Shown: positions 51,367 through 60,071, counted from the stretch's first letter. The stretch is 64,000 bases of DNA from Frigoribacterium sp. Leaf8 (GCF_001421165.1 NZ_LMKB01000005.1:985679-1049678), one strand, 5' to 3'. Numbers and translations: made by a program. Notes: generated by a model from the letters alone, not told the origin.

Positions 51367-52294
51367 GCCGACCTCCGGCGACCCCGGCGGCACGGGCGGC
51401 GGCACGGGCTCCACTCCGACCCGCGACCCCGAGGCTGCCCGTCGTCGCCCACGCGGCGATGAACCCGGCCGAGAACGCGTCCACGAGGCCCACCGAGTCG
51501 ACCCAGCGCGAGACGACCCCGTCGACCACGACCGGTTGCTGCCCCCGCGAGACCACGACGGCACCCCCGTCGTCGGCGACGAGCGCGACCACGCCGACCT
51601 GCTCGGCGAGCGCCGTCGCCGACGCGACCGGGTCGTCCAACCCGGTGAGCTCGCGGGCGGTCTCGTCCGACGGGAAGAACAGGTCGGCTCCGTGGACGGC
51701 CGCGAGGAACGCCGACGCCCCGAAGCGGCGGACGATCGAGGCGCTTCCCGGGGCGACCGAGACGAGCGCCCCCGCCTCCCGGGCCCGTCCCACGAGGCGT
51801 CGGAGGGCGACCGGGCTGCGGGACTGGGCGACGGTGTAGCCCGTGAAGTGCACGAGACCGGCCCCGGCGACCAGGTCGTCGGGGACGTCGTCGGGGCTCA
51901 GCGAGGCACCGGCCCCCCGATCGGTGAACATGATGCGCGACGAGCCGTCGACGGTGATGACGACCGTGCCCGTCGGGTCGTGGGCGTCGTAGGACAGACG
52001 GGCCACGACCCCCGCGTTGGCGAGCAGTTGCGCGTGGCGTTGCAGGTCGGCCGTGCCGACCCGACCGACGAACGAGACCTCGACCCCCAGCGACCCGAGC
52101 CACGCCGCCGTGTTCGCCGCCGAACCCCCGGCCCGGTGCCGGATGGTGGCTGCCGTCTCGGTCCTGGTGCCGTCCTCCGCCCGGGGGGTGACGATGATGT
52201 CGTCGAGGACGTCCCCGAAGACGAGGACGGGCGACCCGGTGCGGGGTCGGCCGCCGGAGCGGCGGAAGCGGTCGCTGGCGGGAATCATCGGCAT
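51356..52294 (-). CDS. PfkB family carbohydrate kinase
   Basis: Ribokinase-fold protein of about 312 residues. N-terminal signature GGSAANTAAWLGSLGVEVSFVG and the C-terminal VDSVGLVDAFSAGFIAAW. The usual GAGD anion-hole motif reads GLVD: the catalytic Asp is kept but two preceding small residues are changed, so activity or substrate may differ. Start is uncertain: ATG at 52294 is given, with ATG 52288 and GTG 52345 possible. The substrate is unknown. Confidence 0.8.
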   Translation of the reverse strand: MPMIPASDRFRRSGGRPRTGSPVLVFGDVLDDIIVTPRAEDGTRTETAATIRHRAGGSAANTAAWLGSLGVEVSFVGRVGTADLQRHAQLLANAGVVARLSYDAHDPTGTVVITVDGSSRIMFTDRGAGASLSPDDVPDDLVAGAGLVHFTGYTVAQSRSPVALRRLVGRAREAGALVSVAPGSASIVRRFGASAFLAAVHGADLFFPSDETARELTGLDDPVASATALAEQVGVVALVADDGGAVVVSRGQQPVVVDGVVSRWVDSVGLVDAFSAGFIAAWATTGSLGVAGRSGARAAARAAGVAGGRPPA

Positions 52295-52405
52295 CCAGCC
52301 GACCACGGATCGGGGGCCGGGACGGGACGAGGAGGCGCAAATCACCCTCGCGGGTGCGTCACGTTCACCCGTCCCGGCCTCGCGCCCGGCCCGCTCGGCC
52401 CCGAC

Positions 52406-52855
52406 TCAGACGGTTGCGGGCAGCGGGGCCGAGGCCTCGCGACGGGCGCGCCGGCCCCGGACGACCAGGGCGTCGAGGGCGAAGCGGCCCGGCCCCGTGA
52501 GCACGACCGCGACGGAGACGACCGCCAGGACGAGGACGTACTCGAACCCACCCGTCGTCGAGTAGAAGCCGTTCGGCAGGTGGACGGCGACCAGGGCGAC
52601 GACCGCCGTCACCGCCAGGAGCGCGGCGGCGACACGGGTGGCGACGCCGACCACGAGCGCGACGCCACCGGCGAGCTCGGTGACGGCCGCGACCGGGGCG
52701 GCGACCTCGGCGAGCGGGATGCCCATGCCCCCGAAGGCGCCCTGCGTCGCGGCGAGGCCGTCGACGGCGAGCTTCTGCCAGCCATGGGCGACGAACACGA
52801 CCCCGAGGACGACGCGGACGAGGAGGAGGCCGAGGGACGAGAGAGCTGACGACAC
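52406..52855 (-). CDS. DoxX family membrane protein
   Basis: Four-helix membrane protein of 149 residues. LLLVRVVLGVVFVAHGWQKL at the N-terminus and GGMGIPLAEVAAPVAAVTEL near 47 are typical of DoxX. In mycobacteria such proteins work in oxidative stress complexes, but the partners are not seen here. The GTG start has AAAGG seven bases upstream. Confidence 0.88.
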   Translation of the reverse strand: MSSALSSLGLLLVRVVLGVVFVAHGWQKLAVDGLAATQGAFGGMGIPLAEVAAPVAAVTELAGGVALVVGVATRVAAALLAVTAVVALVAVHLPNGFYSTTGGFEYVLVLAVVSVAVVLTGPGRFALDALVVRGRRARREASAPLPATV

Positions 52856-53132
52856 GAGGTGCCTTTCGGTCGGGGACGGGGTCGTGGCACGTCGTCGGGC
52901 CCCCCGCCACGGTAGGAGGTGACGCGTCACCGACCGGGGTCGTGGAGATCCCTGCCAGGCCTTCGCCAGAGCCTTGTCAGGCTCGGGTGGGGCATCCGGG
53001 GGACGCGGGGACGCGTCGCGAGGGCGCTTCGGCGGACGCGTGGCGTGCCCCGCGAGCGCTGTCGGTGGTCCGGGGCAGGATCGGGGCAGGACCACGGGCG
53101 GGCCGACGAGCCCCCGACGAGAGGCGGCACAC
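52856..53132. other. Divergent intergenic region
   Basis: 277 bp between the DoxX gene and the epimerase gene. A direct repeat CGGGGCAGGA occurs twice near 53080-53099. No gene, tRNA or clear terminator is seen. Confidence 0.5.
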
Positions 53133-53918
53133 ATGGCGACCATCGCGATCACGGGAGGCTCGGGCCGCATCGCGACCTGGGTCCGCCCTCTTCTGCTCGA
53201 GGCCGGCCACGACCTGCGGCTGCTCGACGTGGTCACGCCACCCGGCGACCTCCGACGACGAGAGACCTTCGAGCACGTCGGCGTGACCGATCTCGACTCC
53301 CTCACCGTGGCGTTCGCCGGGGCCGACCTGGTCGTCCACCTCGCGTCGCACGCCAGCGAACGCACGTGGCACGAGATCCGCGACCTCAACGTCGAGAGCG
53401 CCTACGTGGCGCACGAGGCCGCCCGTCGGGCCGGCGTGACCCGGCTGCTCGCGGCCAGCTCGGTGCACGCCGTCGGGTTCGAACCGGGCTCGAGCGCCGC
53501 CGACCACGACGTGCCGGCCCCCCGGCCCGACACCTTCTACGGCGTCAGCAAGGTGCTGCTCGAGGCGGTCGGCAGCCTGTACGCCGACCGCTTCGGTTCG
53601 ACCGTCGTGTCGGCGCGCATCATGACGGCCGAGGTCGAGCCGCACGACGTCCGCAGCCTCGGCACCTGGCTGTCCCCGGCCGACGCGACCCGGCTGATCC
53701 TGGCCACCCTGACGACCGCACCGGCCGGGCACCACGTCGTCTGGGGCGTCAGTCGCAACACCCGTCGCGTCGTGTCGCTCGCGGCGGGCGAGGCCATCGG
53801 CTACCACCCCGAGGACGACGCCGAGGCGTTCGTCGACCGCTTCGCCGGTCAGGTCCTGCCCCCCGACGCACCCGTCGGCGGGGACTTCACGACCATGCCG
53901 TTGGGCGAGTCCCGGTGA
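53133..53918 (+). CDS. NAD-dependent epimerase/dehydratase, uronate dehydrogenase-like
   Basis: Extended short-chain dehydrogenase of 261 residues. NAD motif AITGGSGRIATWVRP near 5-19 and the catalytic Tyr-Lys in FYGVSKVLLEAVGSLYADRF near 135. The stretches SLGTWLSPADATRLI and VWGVSRNTRRVVS, and EDDAEAFVDRF, match the uronate dehydrogenase subgroup that oxidises glucuronate or galacturonate to the aldarate lactone. No other uronate catabolic gene adjoins. GAGAGG lies about 8 bases before the ATG. Confidence 0.85.
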   Translation: MATIAITGGSGRIATWVRPLLLEAGHDLRLLDVVTPPGDLRRRETFEHVGVTDLDSLTVAFAGADLVVHLASHASERTWHEIRDLNVESAYVAHEAARRAGVTRLLAASSVHAVGFEPGSSAADHDVPAPRPDTFYGVSKVLLEAVGSLYADRFGSTVVSARIMTAEVEPHDVRSLGTWLSPADATRLILATLTTAPAGHHVVWGVSRNTRRVVSLAAGEAIGYHPEDDAEAFVDRFAGQVLPPDAPVGGDFTTMPLGESR

Positions 53919-53970
53919 CCCGCCCGAAGGCGGCATCCGGTCACGCGCGCGAGGCCGATAGCGTGGCCGT

Positions 53971-54414
53971 GTGACCCCCACCCAGCACTCGTCGTCCGTC
54001 GCCGAGATCGACCCCGTCGTCCTCTACGAGATCCTCCGCCTCCGGGTCGACGTCTTCGTCGTCGAACAGGAGTGCCCCTACCCCGAGCTCGACGGGCGCG
54101 ACCTCGAGCCGACCGCGCGCCTCCTCTGGTCCACCGACGACGACGCCCGGATCCTGGCGACGCTCCGGGTGCTGCACGACGGCGACGACCGTCGCATCGG
54201 CCGGGTGGCGACGGCGTCGTCGGCTCGCGGTCGCGGGCTCGCCGCCGACCTCATGCGGTCGGCCGTCGTCGAGTGCGACGGTCGACTGGTCCGGCTCGAC
54301 GCCCAGGCCCACCTCTCGGGCTGGTACGCCCGGTTCGGCTTCGTGGTCGACGGTGACGAGTTCCTCGAGGACGGCATCCCCCACCTGCCGATGACGCTCG
54401 CCGCCACGCGCTGA
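53971..54414 (+). CDS. ElaA-type GNAT N-acetyltransferase
   Basis: Acetyltransferase-fold protein of 147 residues. LYEILRLRVDVFVVEQECPYP near 20, ELDGRDLEPTARLLW near 40, the acetyl-CoA loop SARGRGLAADLM near 84 and FLEDGIPHLPMTL at the C-terminus are all typical of ElaA. Substrate unknown. TAGCGT lies six bases before the GTG start. Confidence 0.9.
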   Translation: MTPTQHSSSVAEIDPVVLYEILRLRVDVFVVEQECPYPELDGRDLEPTARLLWSTDDDARILATLRVLHDGDDRRIGRVATASSARGRGLAADLMRSAVVECDGRLVRLDAQAHLSGWYARFGFVVDGDEFLEDGIPHLPMTLAATR

Positions 54415-54451
54415 CGCCGGCCCCTGGCTCGGCACGGCACCGGCTGATCGG

Positions 54452-54922
54452 TCAGACGGTCGGGCCGGGGTGGTGGTGCTCGAAGACCAGACTGGTCCGG
54501 GTCGAGGCGACGGCCGGGTGCGCCGAGAGGTGGTCGAGGACGAACTCGCGGACGTCGTTCGTGTCGCGGACGGCCAGGTGGATGATGAAGTCCTCGGACC
54601 CGCCCAGGAAGAACAGCTGCACCACCTGCGGCAGGGCCCGGATCTCGGCCGAGAAGGCGGCGATCCGCTGTCGGGCCGACGCGAGGATCGTCACGCTGAT
54701 CAGCGCCTGCAGGTCGAGTCCGAGCGCCGACAGGTCGACGTCGGCTCCGAAGCCGGCGACGACCCCGCGCTCGACGAGGGATCGGAGGCGCGCGAGACAG
54801 GTCGACGGAGCGATCCCGACCTGCGCGGCCAACGTGGCGTTGGGGGTGCGACTGTTCGCGAGCAGCAGGCGCACGAGCTGCCGGTCGATCTCGTCGAGCC
54901 GAACGTCCTTCGTCGCAGCCAT
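54452..54922 (-). CDS. Lrp/AsnC family transcriptional regulator
   Basis: Feast/famine regulator of 156 residues. HTH in LDEIDRQLVRLLLANSRTPN and AAQVGIAPSTCLARLRSL, then an RAM domain (about 65-145) with a ligand-binding GGSEDFIIHLAV. It is divergent from ald, the arrangement of the mycobacterial regulator AldR, so it most likely activates or represses alanine dehydrogenase according to alanine. Confidence 0.9.
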   Translation of the reverse strand: MAATKDVRLDEIDRQLVRLLLANSRTPNATLAAQVGIAPSTCLARLRSLVERGVVAGFGADVDLSALGLDLQALISVTILASARQRIAAFSAEIRALPQVVQLFFLGGSEDFIIHLAVRDTNDVREFVLDHLSAHPAVASTRTSLVFEHHHPGPTV

Positions 54923-55092
54923 GCCTCGTCCCGTCCCTCACCGTCGATCGTGCGGCCAGGCAGGGCCTGCACAGAATCTCGTGCGGAGAGCTTGGCACGC
55001 ATCGGCACGAAACAGCACACTGACCTCAGTTCGGCGAACAGAGGCGTGCACCGGCCGCCCGTCGTCGAGGCCACTCCCCGAGAGGACGATCC
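54923..55092. promoter_or_regulatory. Lrp/ald divergent control region
   Basis: 170 bp between the Lrp gene and ald. TCGTGC (54978-54983) and GCACGA (55005-55010), and a repeated GCACGA/CAGCAC cluster near 55005-55020, are candidate Lrp-type binding half-sites. GAGAGGA precedes the ald ATG. Confidence 0.45.
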
Positions 55093-56202
55093 ATGCGCGT
55101 CGGCATCCCCACCGAGATCAAGAACAACGAGAACCGTGTCGCCGCGACCCCGGCCGGCGTCCACGAGTTCTCCCGACGTGGACACGACGTCATCGTGCAG
55201 GCCGGCGCCGGACGGGGGTCGGGGTTCACGGACGCCGAGTTCATCGCCGCTGGTGCGACGGTGGTGGACGACGCGGCCGACGTCTGGGGCGAGGCCGATC
55301 TGCTGATGAAGGTCAAGGAGCCGATCGCGGCCGAGTACCCGCTCATGCGGGCGGACCAGACCCTCTTCACCTACCTGCACCTCGCGGCCTCACCCGAGTG
55401 CACCGAGGCCGTCCTCGCGTCCAGCACGACCGCGATCGCCTACGAGACGGTCCAGCGGGACGATCGCAGCCTGCCGCTGCTCTCGCCCATGAGCGAGGTC
55501 GCCGGCCGCCTCTCCACGATGGTCGGCGCCTACCACCTCATGAAGCCGATCGGGGGCACGGGCGTGCTGCTCGGCGGCGTCCCCGGCACCCCGAAGGCGA
55601 AGGTGGTGGTGATCGGCGGCGGCGTCGCCGGTGAACACGCCGCGGCGAACGCCCTCGGCCTCGGCGCCGACGTGACCGTCATCGACGTGTCGCTTCCGCG
55701 CCTCCGCGCCCTCGAGGTGCAGTTCGGCGGCAGGGTGCAGACCCGCGCCTCGACGGCCTACGAGATCGGCGCCCAGGTCGCGGCCGCCGACCTGGTGATC
55801 GGTTCGGTTCTGATCCCCGGCGCACAGGCCCCCAAGCTCGTCACCGACGAGATGGTGGCGTCGATGCGTCCCGGGTCGGTGCTCGTCGACATCGCCATCG
55901 ACCAGGGCGGCTGCTTCGAGGGCTCGCGCGCGACCACGCACGACGACCCGACCTTCGCCGTCCACGACAGCGTCTACTACTGCGTCGCCAACATGCCCGG
56001 CGCGGTCCCCCAGACCTCGACCCGGGCCCTGACGAACGCGACCATGCCCTATGCACTCGCCCTCGCCGACCGGGGGTGGCGTGACGCCATCGCGGCGGAT
56101 GCGTCGTTGGCCCGCGGCGTCAACGCGGTCGCGGGGCAGATCACCAACGCGGGCGTCGCGGCGGCGGTCGGCGTCGACCTGGTGGACGCCCGCGCGCTCT
56201 GA
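55093..56202 (+). CDS. ald: Alanine dehydrogenase
   Basis: NAD-dependent enzyme of 369 residues interconverting L-alanine and pyruvate plus ammonia. Substrate Arg in EIKNNENRVAATPAG near 8-22, Lys in LLMKVKEP near 72, catalytic His in YLHLAASPE near 96 and the NAD fold VVVIGGGVAGEHAAANALG near 170. IDQGGCFEGSRAT near 270 is typical. Links amino acid and energy metabolism; regulated presumably by the adjacent Lrp protein. Confidence 0.95.
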   Translation: MRVGIPTEIKNNENRVAATPAGVHEFSRRGHDVIVQAGAGRGSGFTDAEFIAAGATVVDDAADVWGEADLLMKVKEPIAAEYPLMRADQTLFTYLHLAASPECTEAVLASSTTAIAYETVQRDDRSLPLLSPMSEVAGRLSTMVGAYHLMKPIGGTGVLLGGVPGTPKAKVVVIGGGVAGEHAAANALGLGADVTVIDVSLPRLRALEVQFGGRVQTRASTAYEIGAQVAAADLVIGSVLIPGAQAPKLVTDEMVASMRPGSVLVDIAIDQGGCFEGSRATTHDDPTFAVHDSVYYCVANMPGAVPQTSTRALTNATMPYALALADRGWRDAIAADASLARGVNAVAGQITNAGVAAAVGVDLVDARAL

Positions 56203-56290
56203 CCCGTCCGACGACGCGACGGTCCCCCTCCGCGACGGCGCCCTCCCGGACGCGGGGCGAACCGGTCCGGCCGGTAAGCGAAGACCTCGA

Positions 56291-56310
56291 TCCGAACCAG
56301 GTGGTCCGGA
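56291..56310. promoter_or_regulatory. Candidate TetR operator
   Basis: TCCGAACC-AGGT-GGTCCGGA is a 20-bp palindrome with one mismatched pair, overlapping the expected -35 region of the TetR gene promoter (-10 TATGCT at 56324-56329). Confidence 0.6.
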
Positions 56311-56335
56311 GAGGTGCAGCCCCTATGCTCTGGAC

Positions 56336-56899
56336 ATGGCACGACGACCCACCCCTCCGCGGGAGCGGCTGCTCGAGGCGGCGCGGACCGAGTTCGCGGC
56401 CCGCGGCCTCGCCGGAGCCCGCGTCGACACGATCGCGCGCGACGCCGAGGCGAGCAAAGAACGGCTCTACGCCCACTTCTCGACCAAGCGCGACCTGTTC
56501 GACGCCGCCCTCGGCGAGAGCATCGGCCGCTGGGTCGCGGTCGTCCCCTTCGACGCCCACGACCTGCCGGGCTGGGCCAGCGCGCTCTACGACCACCTGG
56601 CGTCGAACCCCGACGACGCGCGCCTCCTGCTCTGGGGCCAGATCGAGGGCGTCGCGTTGCCGAGCCCCGGCGTGCTCGACCACGGTCAGCTCGAGGCGCG
56701 CCGTGACTCGGTGCGTGCGGCCCAGGACGCGGGTGACATCTCGTCCGGCTGGGACGCCGACGAGTTGCTGACCATGGTCTTCGGCGTCGTGCTGGCCTGG
56801 TTCGTCACGCCCGAGGCCACCAACCTGCACACCGGCCCGCAGCAGCGTCGGTGCGACGTCGTCCGTCAGGCCGTCGCCCGCATCGTCGACCCCGGCTGA
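56336..56899 (+). CDS. TetR family transcriptional regulator
   Basis: Repressor of 187 residues. N-terminal HTH: ERLLEAARTEFAARGLAGA and TIARDAEASKERLYAHFSTKRDLF, standard for TetR; the rest is the all-helical ligand domain. TATGCT lies six bases before the ATG, and a palindrome just upstream may be its own operator. The adjacent dienelactone hydrolase gene is a likely target, which is inference. Confidence 0.9.
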   Translation: MARRPTPPRERLLEAARTEFAARGLAGARVDTIARDAEASKERLYAHFSTKRDLFDAALGESIGRWVAVVPFDAHDLPGWASALYDHLASNPDDARLLLWGQIEGVALPSPGVLDHGQLEARRDSVRAAQDAGDISSGWDADELLTMVFGVVLAWFVTPEATNLHTGPQQRRCDVVRQAVARIVDPG

Positions 56900-56943
56900 A
56901 CCGCCCCCGGCACCGTCCGACCCGCCGGGAGTAGCGTCCCCGT

Positions 56944-57741
56944 GTGACCACGACCGAACCCACTCCCGCCCTCTCCCCCGACCTTCAGCGCGTCCTCGAC
57001 AGCGTGCCCGACCCGGGCGGCGTCACGACGTCGGACGAGGTCTACGCGGCGACCGACGTCGATCTCGAGGGGTTCCTCGCGACGCCGGCCGGCGCCTCCT
57101 CGTCCGGGCTCGTGCCCGGCGTGCTCGTGCTGCACGACTGGTTCGGCGTCGTCGACCACGTCAAGGTGCGCGCGCAGATGCTCGCGCGGCTCGGCTACGT
57201 GGCGCTGGCCGGCGACGTCTAGGGGCAGGGGGTCCGCCCGTCGCCCGAGGAGGCCGCCGGCGAGGCGGGCAAGTACTACGGTGACGTCGCGCTGTTCCGG
57301 TCGCGCCTGCTCGCGAACCTCGAGCGCCTGCGCGCCGAGCCGGGCGTCGACCCGTCGCGGATCGCGGTGATGGGCTACTGCTTCGGCGGCTCGGGTGCCC
57401 TCGAGCTGGCCCGCGCGGGTGCCGACGTCGCCGGCGTCGTGTCGTTCCACGGAGGGCTCGGGACGGGGATGCCCGCCGAGAAGGGTGCCGTGACGGCCCC
57501 GCTGCTCGTGATGACGGGTGCCGCCGACCCGGTGGTGCCCGACGAGGCGGTGGTCGGCTTCGAGGACGAGATGCGCGCCGCCGAGGCACCCGACTGGCAG
57601 GTGCTGAGCTACAGCGGCGTCATGCACGCCTTCGCCGTCCCCGGGACGGACGCACCCGATCACGGGGCCCAGTACGACGCCCGCGCGGATCGTCGCTCGT
57701 GGCAGCAGCTCGAGACGTTCCTGTCCGAGGTCTTCGCCTAG
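56944..57741 (+). pseudogene. Dienelactone hydrolase family gene interrupted by an in-frame amber codon
   Basis: A 266-codon alpha/beta hydrolase frame broken only by TAG at 57220-57222 (codon 93). Before it: [16 protein letters not shown] and GYVALAGDV. After it, in the same frame: GQGVRPSPEEAAG, the nucleophile elbow MGYCFGGSG (Cys), GAADPVVPDE (Asp) and GVMHAFAVPG (His). In the family the blocked position is normally Tyr (DVYG), so one base change from TAC or TAT explains it. No frameshift or decay elsewhere, so the event is recent, a sequencing error, or read-through. TAGCGT lies six bases before the GTG start. Confidence 0.85.
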
Positions 57742-57795
57742 GCCCGAGGGGCCCGACGGGCCCGCGGGGTCCGACGGGCAGGACGCCAGACCGTC

Positions 57796-57839
57796 AGGAG
57801 GCGCGGTGCCGGGACGCTCGTCGCCCCGGCACCGCCTCC
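57796..57839. terminator. Hairpin between convergent genes with a motif copy
   Basis: GGTGCCGGG pairs with CCCGGCACC and an outer GGAGGC pairs with GCCTCC. The left arm begins with AGGAGGCGCGG. It lies between the hydrolase pseudogene and ribH. Confidence 0.8.
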
Positions 57840-57843
57840 GTCG

Positions 57844-58344
57844 TCAGAACCCGGCCACGCGGGCCGTGCCGGCCCGGGCCAGGTCGCGCAACTGGACGGC
57901 CGTCGCGACGGCGGCGTGGGCGGCCTCGGCACCCTTGTCCTCCTTCGAGCCGGGGAGGCCTGCCCGGTCGAGGCCCTGCTGCTCGTCGTCGAGGGTGAGC
58001 ACGCCGAACCCGACGGGCTTGCCCGTGTCGAGCGTCACCCGCAGCAGGCCCGAGGTCGCGGCGTCGGACACGTACTCGAAGTGCGGCGTGCCGCCGCGGA
58101 TGATGACACCGAGGGCCACGACCGCGTCGGCCCCGGCCTCGAGCGCGGCCTTCGCGACGACGGGCAGTTCGAAGCTGCCGGGCACGCGCACGACCGTGGC
58201 CGTGGCGCCGAGGCGCTCGACCGTCGACAGCGCGCCGGCCAGCAGGCCGTCGGTGATGGTCTCGTGCCAGGTGCCGGCGACGATCGTGACACGGATTCCC
58301 GTGCCGTCGACGTCGAGTTCGGTGGGGGCGCCTTCTCCGCTCAT
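57844..58344 (-). CDS. ribH: 6,7-dimethyl-8-ribityllumazine synthase
   Basis: Penultimate riboflavin enzyme, 166 residues. [18 protein letters not shown] near 53, [20 protein letters not shown] near 77 (catalytic His) and [16 protein letters not shown] near 113. Forms icosahedral or pentameric assemblies in the cytosol. The ATG overlaps the ribB stop (ATGA). Confidence 0.96.
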   Translation of the reverse strand: MSGEGAPTELDVDGTGIRVTIVAGTWHETITDGLLAGALSTVERLGATATVVRVPGSFELPVVAKAALEAGADAVVALGVIIRGGTPHFEYVSDAATSGLLRVTLDTGKPVGFGVLTLDDEQQGLDRAGLPGSKEDKGAEAAHAAVATAVQLRDLARAGTARVAGF

Positions 58345-59072
58345 GCGCGGTCTCCTTCGGTCGTGCGGGTGGTGGTCGTGGTGTCGGTGGCCCGGGAGTC
58401 GGACGCAGGGGATGGTGCGTCGAGGTCGCGGTCGCCCAGCCAGGAGACGAGAGCGGCGATCGTCACGACCGGCACGCCCTCGCGGGCCCCGAAGTCGAGC
58501 AGAGCCCGCAGTCGCATCATCTCGCCGTCGTCGCCCACGATCTCGCTGATGACGGCCACGGGTCGCAGCCCCGCGGCCTTCATCAGGTCGACCGAGGCCT
58601 CGGTGTGGCCGTCGCGCTCACGCACTCCGCCGTCACGGGCGCGTAGCGGCAGGACGTGTCCAGGGCGGTGCAGGTCGTCGCGAACGCTGGTCGGCGACGC
58701 GAGCGTGCGGAGGGTCGTCGCCCGGTCGGAGGCGCTGATCCCCGTCGTCACGCCGGCCGCCGCGTCGACGCTGACGGTGTAGGCCGTGCCCCGGGCGTCC
58801 TCGTTGTGGGCGACCATGGGCGGCAGGTCGAGTCGGTCGGCGATCTCGTTCGTCATCGGTGCGCAGACGAAACCGGAGGACACCCGGACCGTCCAGGCGA
58901 TCCACTCGGCCGAGGCCAACTCGGCCGACAGGACGACGTCGCCCTCGTTCTCGCGGGACTCGTCGTCGACCACCACGACCGGGCGACCACGGCGCAGGTG
59001 CTCGAGGGCGAGCTCGATCGGGGCGAGGCGCGAGTCGACCCGCCCCTCCTCCCGGGGCGTCGACACGGTCAC
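58341..59072 (-). CDS. ribB: 3,4-dihydroxy-2-butanone-4-phosphate synthase (monofunctional)
   Basis: Makes the four-carbon riboflavin precursor from ribulose-5-phosphate. 243 residues: [17 protein letters not shown] near 32-48, [15 protein letters not shown] near 67, [21 protein letters not shown] near 135 and HTEASVDLM near 155. The protein stops after the DHBP synthase domain with a Thr-rich tail; the GTP cyclohydrolase II domain usual in actinobacterial RibBA is absent. It overlaps both neighbours by 4 bp. Confidence 0.93.
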   Translation of the reverse strand: MTVSTPREEGRVDSRLAPIELALEHLRRGRPVVVVDDESRENEGDVVLSAELASAEWIAWTVRVSSGFVCAPMTNEIADRLDLPPMVAHNEDARGTAYTVSVDAAAGVTTGISASDRATTLRTLASPTSVRDDLHRPGHVLPLRARDGGVRERDGHTEASVDLMKAAGLRPVAVISEIVGDDGEMMRLRALLDFGAREGVPVVTIAALVSWLGDRDLDAPSPASDSRATDTTTTTRTTEGDRA

Positions 59073-59758
59073 GGGCGCCCCGTCACGGCGGCGTCCCGCG
59101 GGTCCGCCGCGTCGGCCGGGGTGGCCGCACCGCGCGGGCCGTCGGCGTCGAGCGCGTCCAGTCGCAGCATGCGGCGCACGTGGCGGGCGAGCACGTCGGT
59201 CTCGACGTTGACGCGGTCGCCGACGGCCTTGCCGCCCAGGGTCGTCACGGCGAGCGTCTCGGGGATGAGGCTGACCTCGAACCAGCCCGGCAGCTCGCCG
59301 GGTTCGCTGATCGCGCTCACCGTGAGGCTGACGCCGTCAAGCGTCACCGACCCCTTGTCGACGAGCAGGGGCGCGAGGTCGTCGGCGAGGTCGAACCGGA
59401 CCCGACGCCAGGCCTCGCCCTCTTCGATCTCGACGACCGTGGCCGTGCCGTCGACGTGGCCCTGGACGATGTGACCGCCCAGGCGGTCGCCGACGCGGGC
59501 GGCTCGTTCGAGGTTGACGGGCGTCCCGGGGCCGAACGTCCCCACGGTGCTCATGGCCAGGGTCTGCCGCATGACGTCGGCCGTGAAGGTGTCCCCCTGC
59601 TGCTCGACCACCGTCAGGCAGACGCCGCTGACCGAGATGGAGTCACCGTGCGCGGCGTCGGTCAGCACGGCGGGGCCGTGGACCGTCAGGCGGACGCTGT
59701 CCCCCTGGTCGGCGACGCGCTCGACGCGTCCGAGTTCTTCGACGAGGCCGGTGAACAT
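59069..59758 (-). CDS. ribE: Riboflavin synthase
   Basis: Dismutates two lumazines to riboflavin. 229 residues with two tandem lumazine-binding domains: MFTGLVEELGRVERV, SISVSGVCLTVV, GGHIVQGHVDGTA, and VTLDGVSLTVS with NVETDVLARHVRRM. The ATG at 59758 overlaps the stop of a 26-codon ORF (TGATG). First enzyme gene of the ribE-ribB-ribH operon under an FMN riboswitch. Confidence 0.95.
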   Translation of the reverse strand: MFTGLVEELGRVERVADQGDSVRLTVHGPAVLTDAAHGDSISVSGVCLTVVEQQGDTFTADVMRQTLAMSTVGTFGPGTPVNLERAARVGDRLGGHIVQGHVDGTATVVEIEEGEAWRRVRFDLADDLAPLLVDKGSVTLDGVSLTVSAISEPGELPGWFEVSLIPETLAVTTLGGKAVGDRVNVETDVLARHVRRMLRLDALDADGPRGAATPADAADPRDAAVTGRP

Positions 59759-59838
59759 CAGCGCACCACCGGGCCCGTCGGGTCGGTGGGTCGGTGCGTG
59801 CGTGCATCGGGCCCGGGCGTGGTCGCCTGCGTCGTCAT
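59758..59838 (-). CDS. Small ORF coupled to ribE
   Basis: A 26-residue ORF, MTTQATTPGPDARTHRPTDP and six more residues, with a strong ribosome site GGAGG five bases before its ATG and its TGA overlapping the ribE ATG. ribE has no ribosome site of its own nearby. It may serve to bring ribosomes to ribE under riboswitch control rather than make a functional peptide. Confidence 0.5.
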   Translation of the reverse strand: MTTQATTPGPDARTHRPTDPTGPVVR

Positions 59839-59943
59839 GTCGTCCTCCGGTCTGCCTGGCTGTGTGCCGAGGGCTCTCCGGGGGTGCGCGACGCGAGGGT
59901 CGGCATCGGCCCGGGGGTCCGCTGAGGGACGACCGGGCCCGCG

Positions 59944-60071
59944 CCACCTCTCATCCGGACTATGACCGTCGGTACCGGGGTTCCACCGGTTCAACCGGCC
60001 GCCACCTCTCGGGGACGACGCGGGTCGCGGACTGTGACCGCCGGCTCAGATTTTCACTGACCCCGGAGCGC
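59944..60071 (-). promoter_or_regulatory. FMN riboswitch (RFN element)
   Basis: Minus-strand conserved blocks in order: GGGGTCAGTGAAAATCTGAG, CCGGCGGTCACAGTCCGCGA, TGAACCGGTGGAA, CCGACGGTCATAGTCCGGAT and GAGAGG. This matches the six-helix RFN element that lowers riboflavin gene expression when FMN is high. A minus-strand TATCGT at 60087-60092 is the likely -10. A GGCCCGG/CCGGGCC pair just downstream (about 59912-59938) may be the expression platform. Confidence 0.95.

Noticed and set aside
57220-57222. Pyrrolysine or other recoding at the amber codon
   Set aside because: No pylTSBCD genes or pyrrolysine-insertion context are visible, and the family has Tyr at this position, so mutation or error is simpler.
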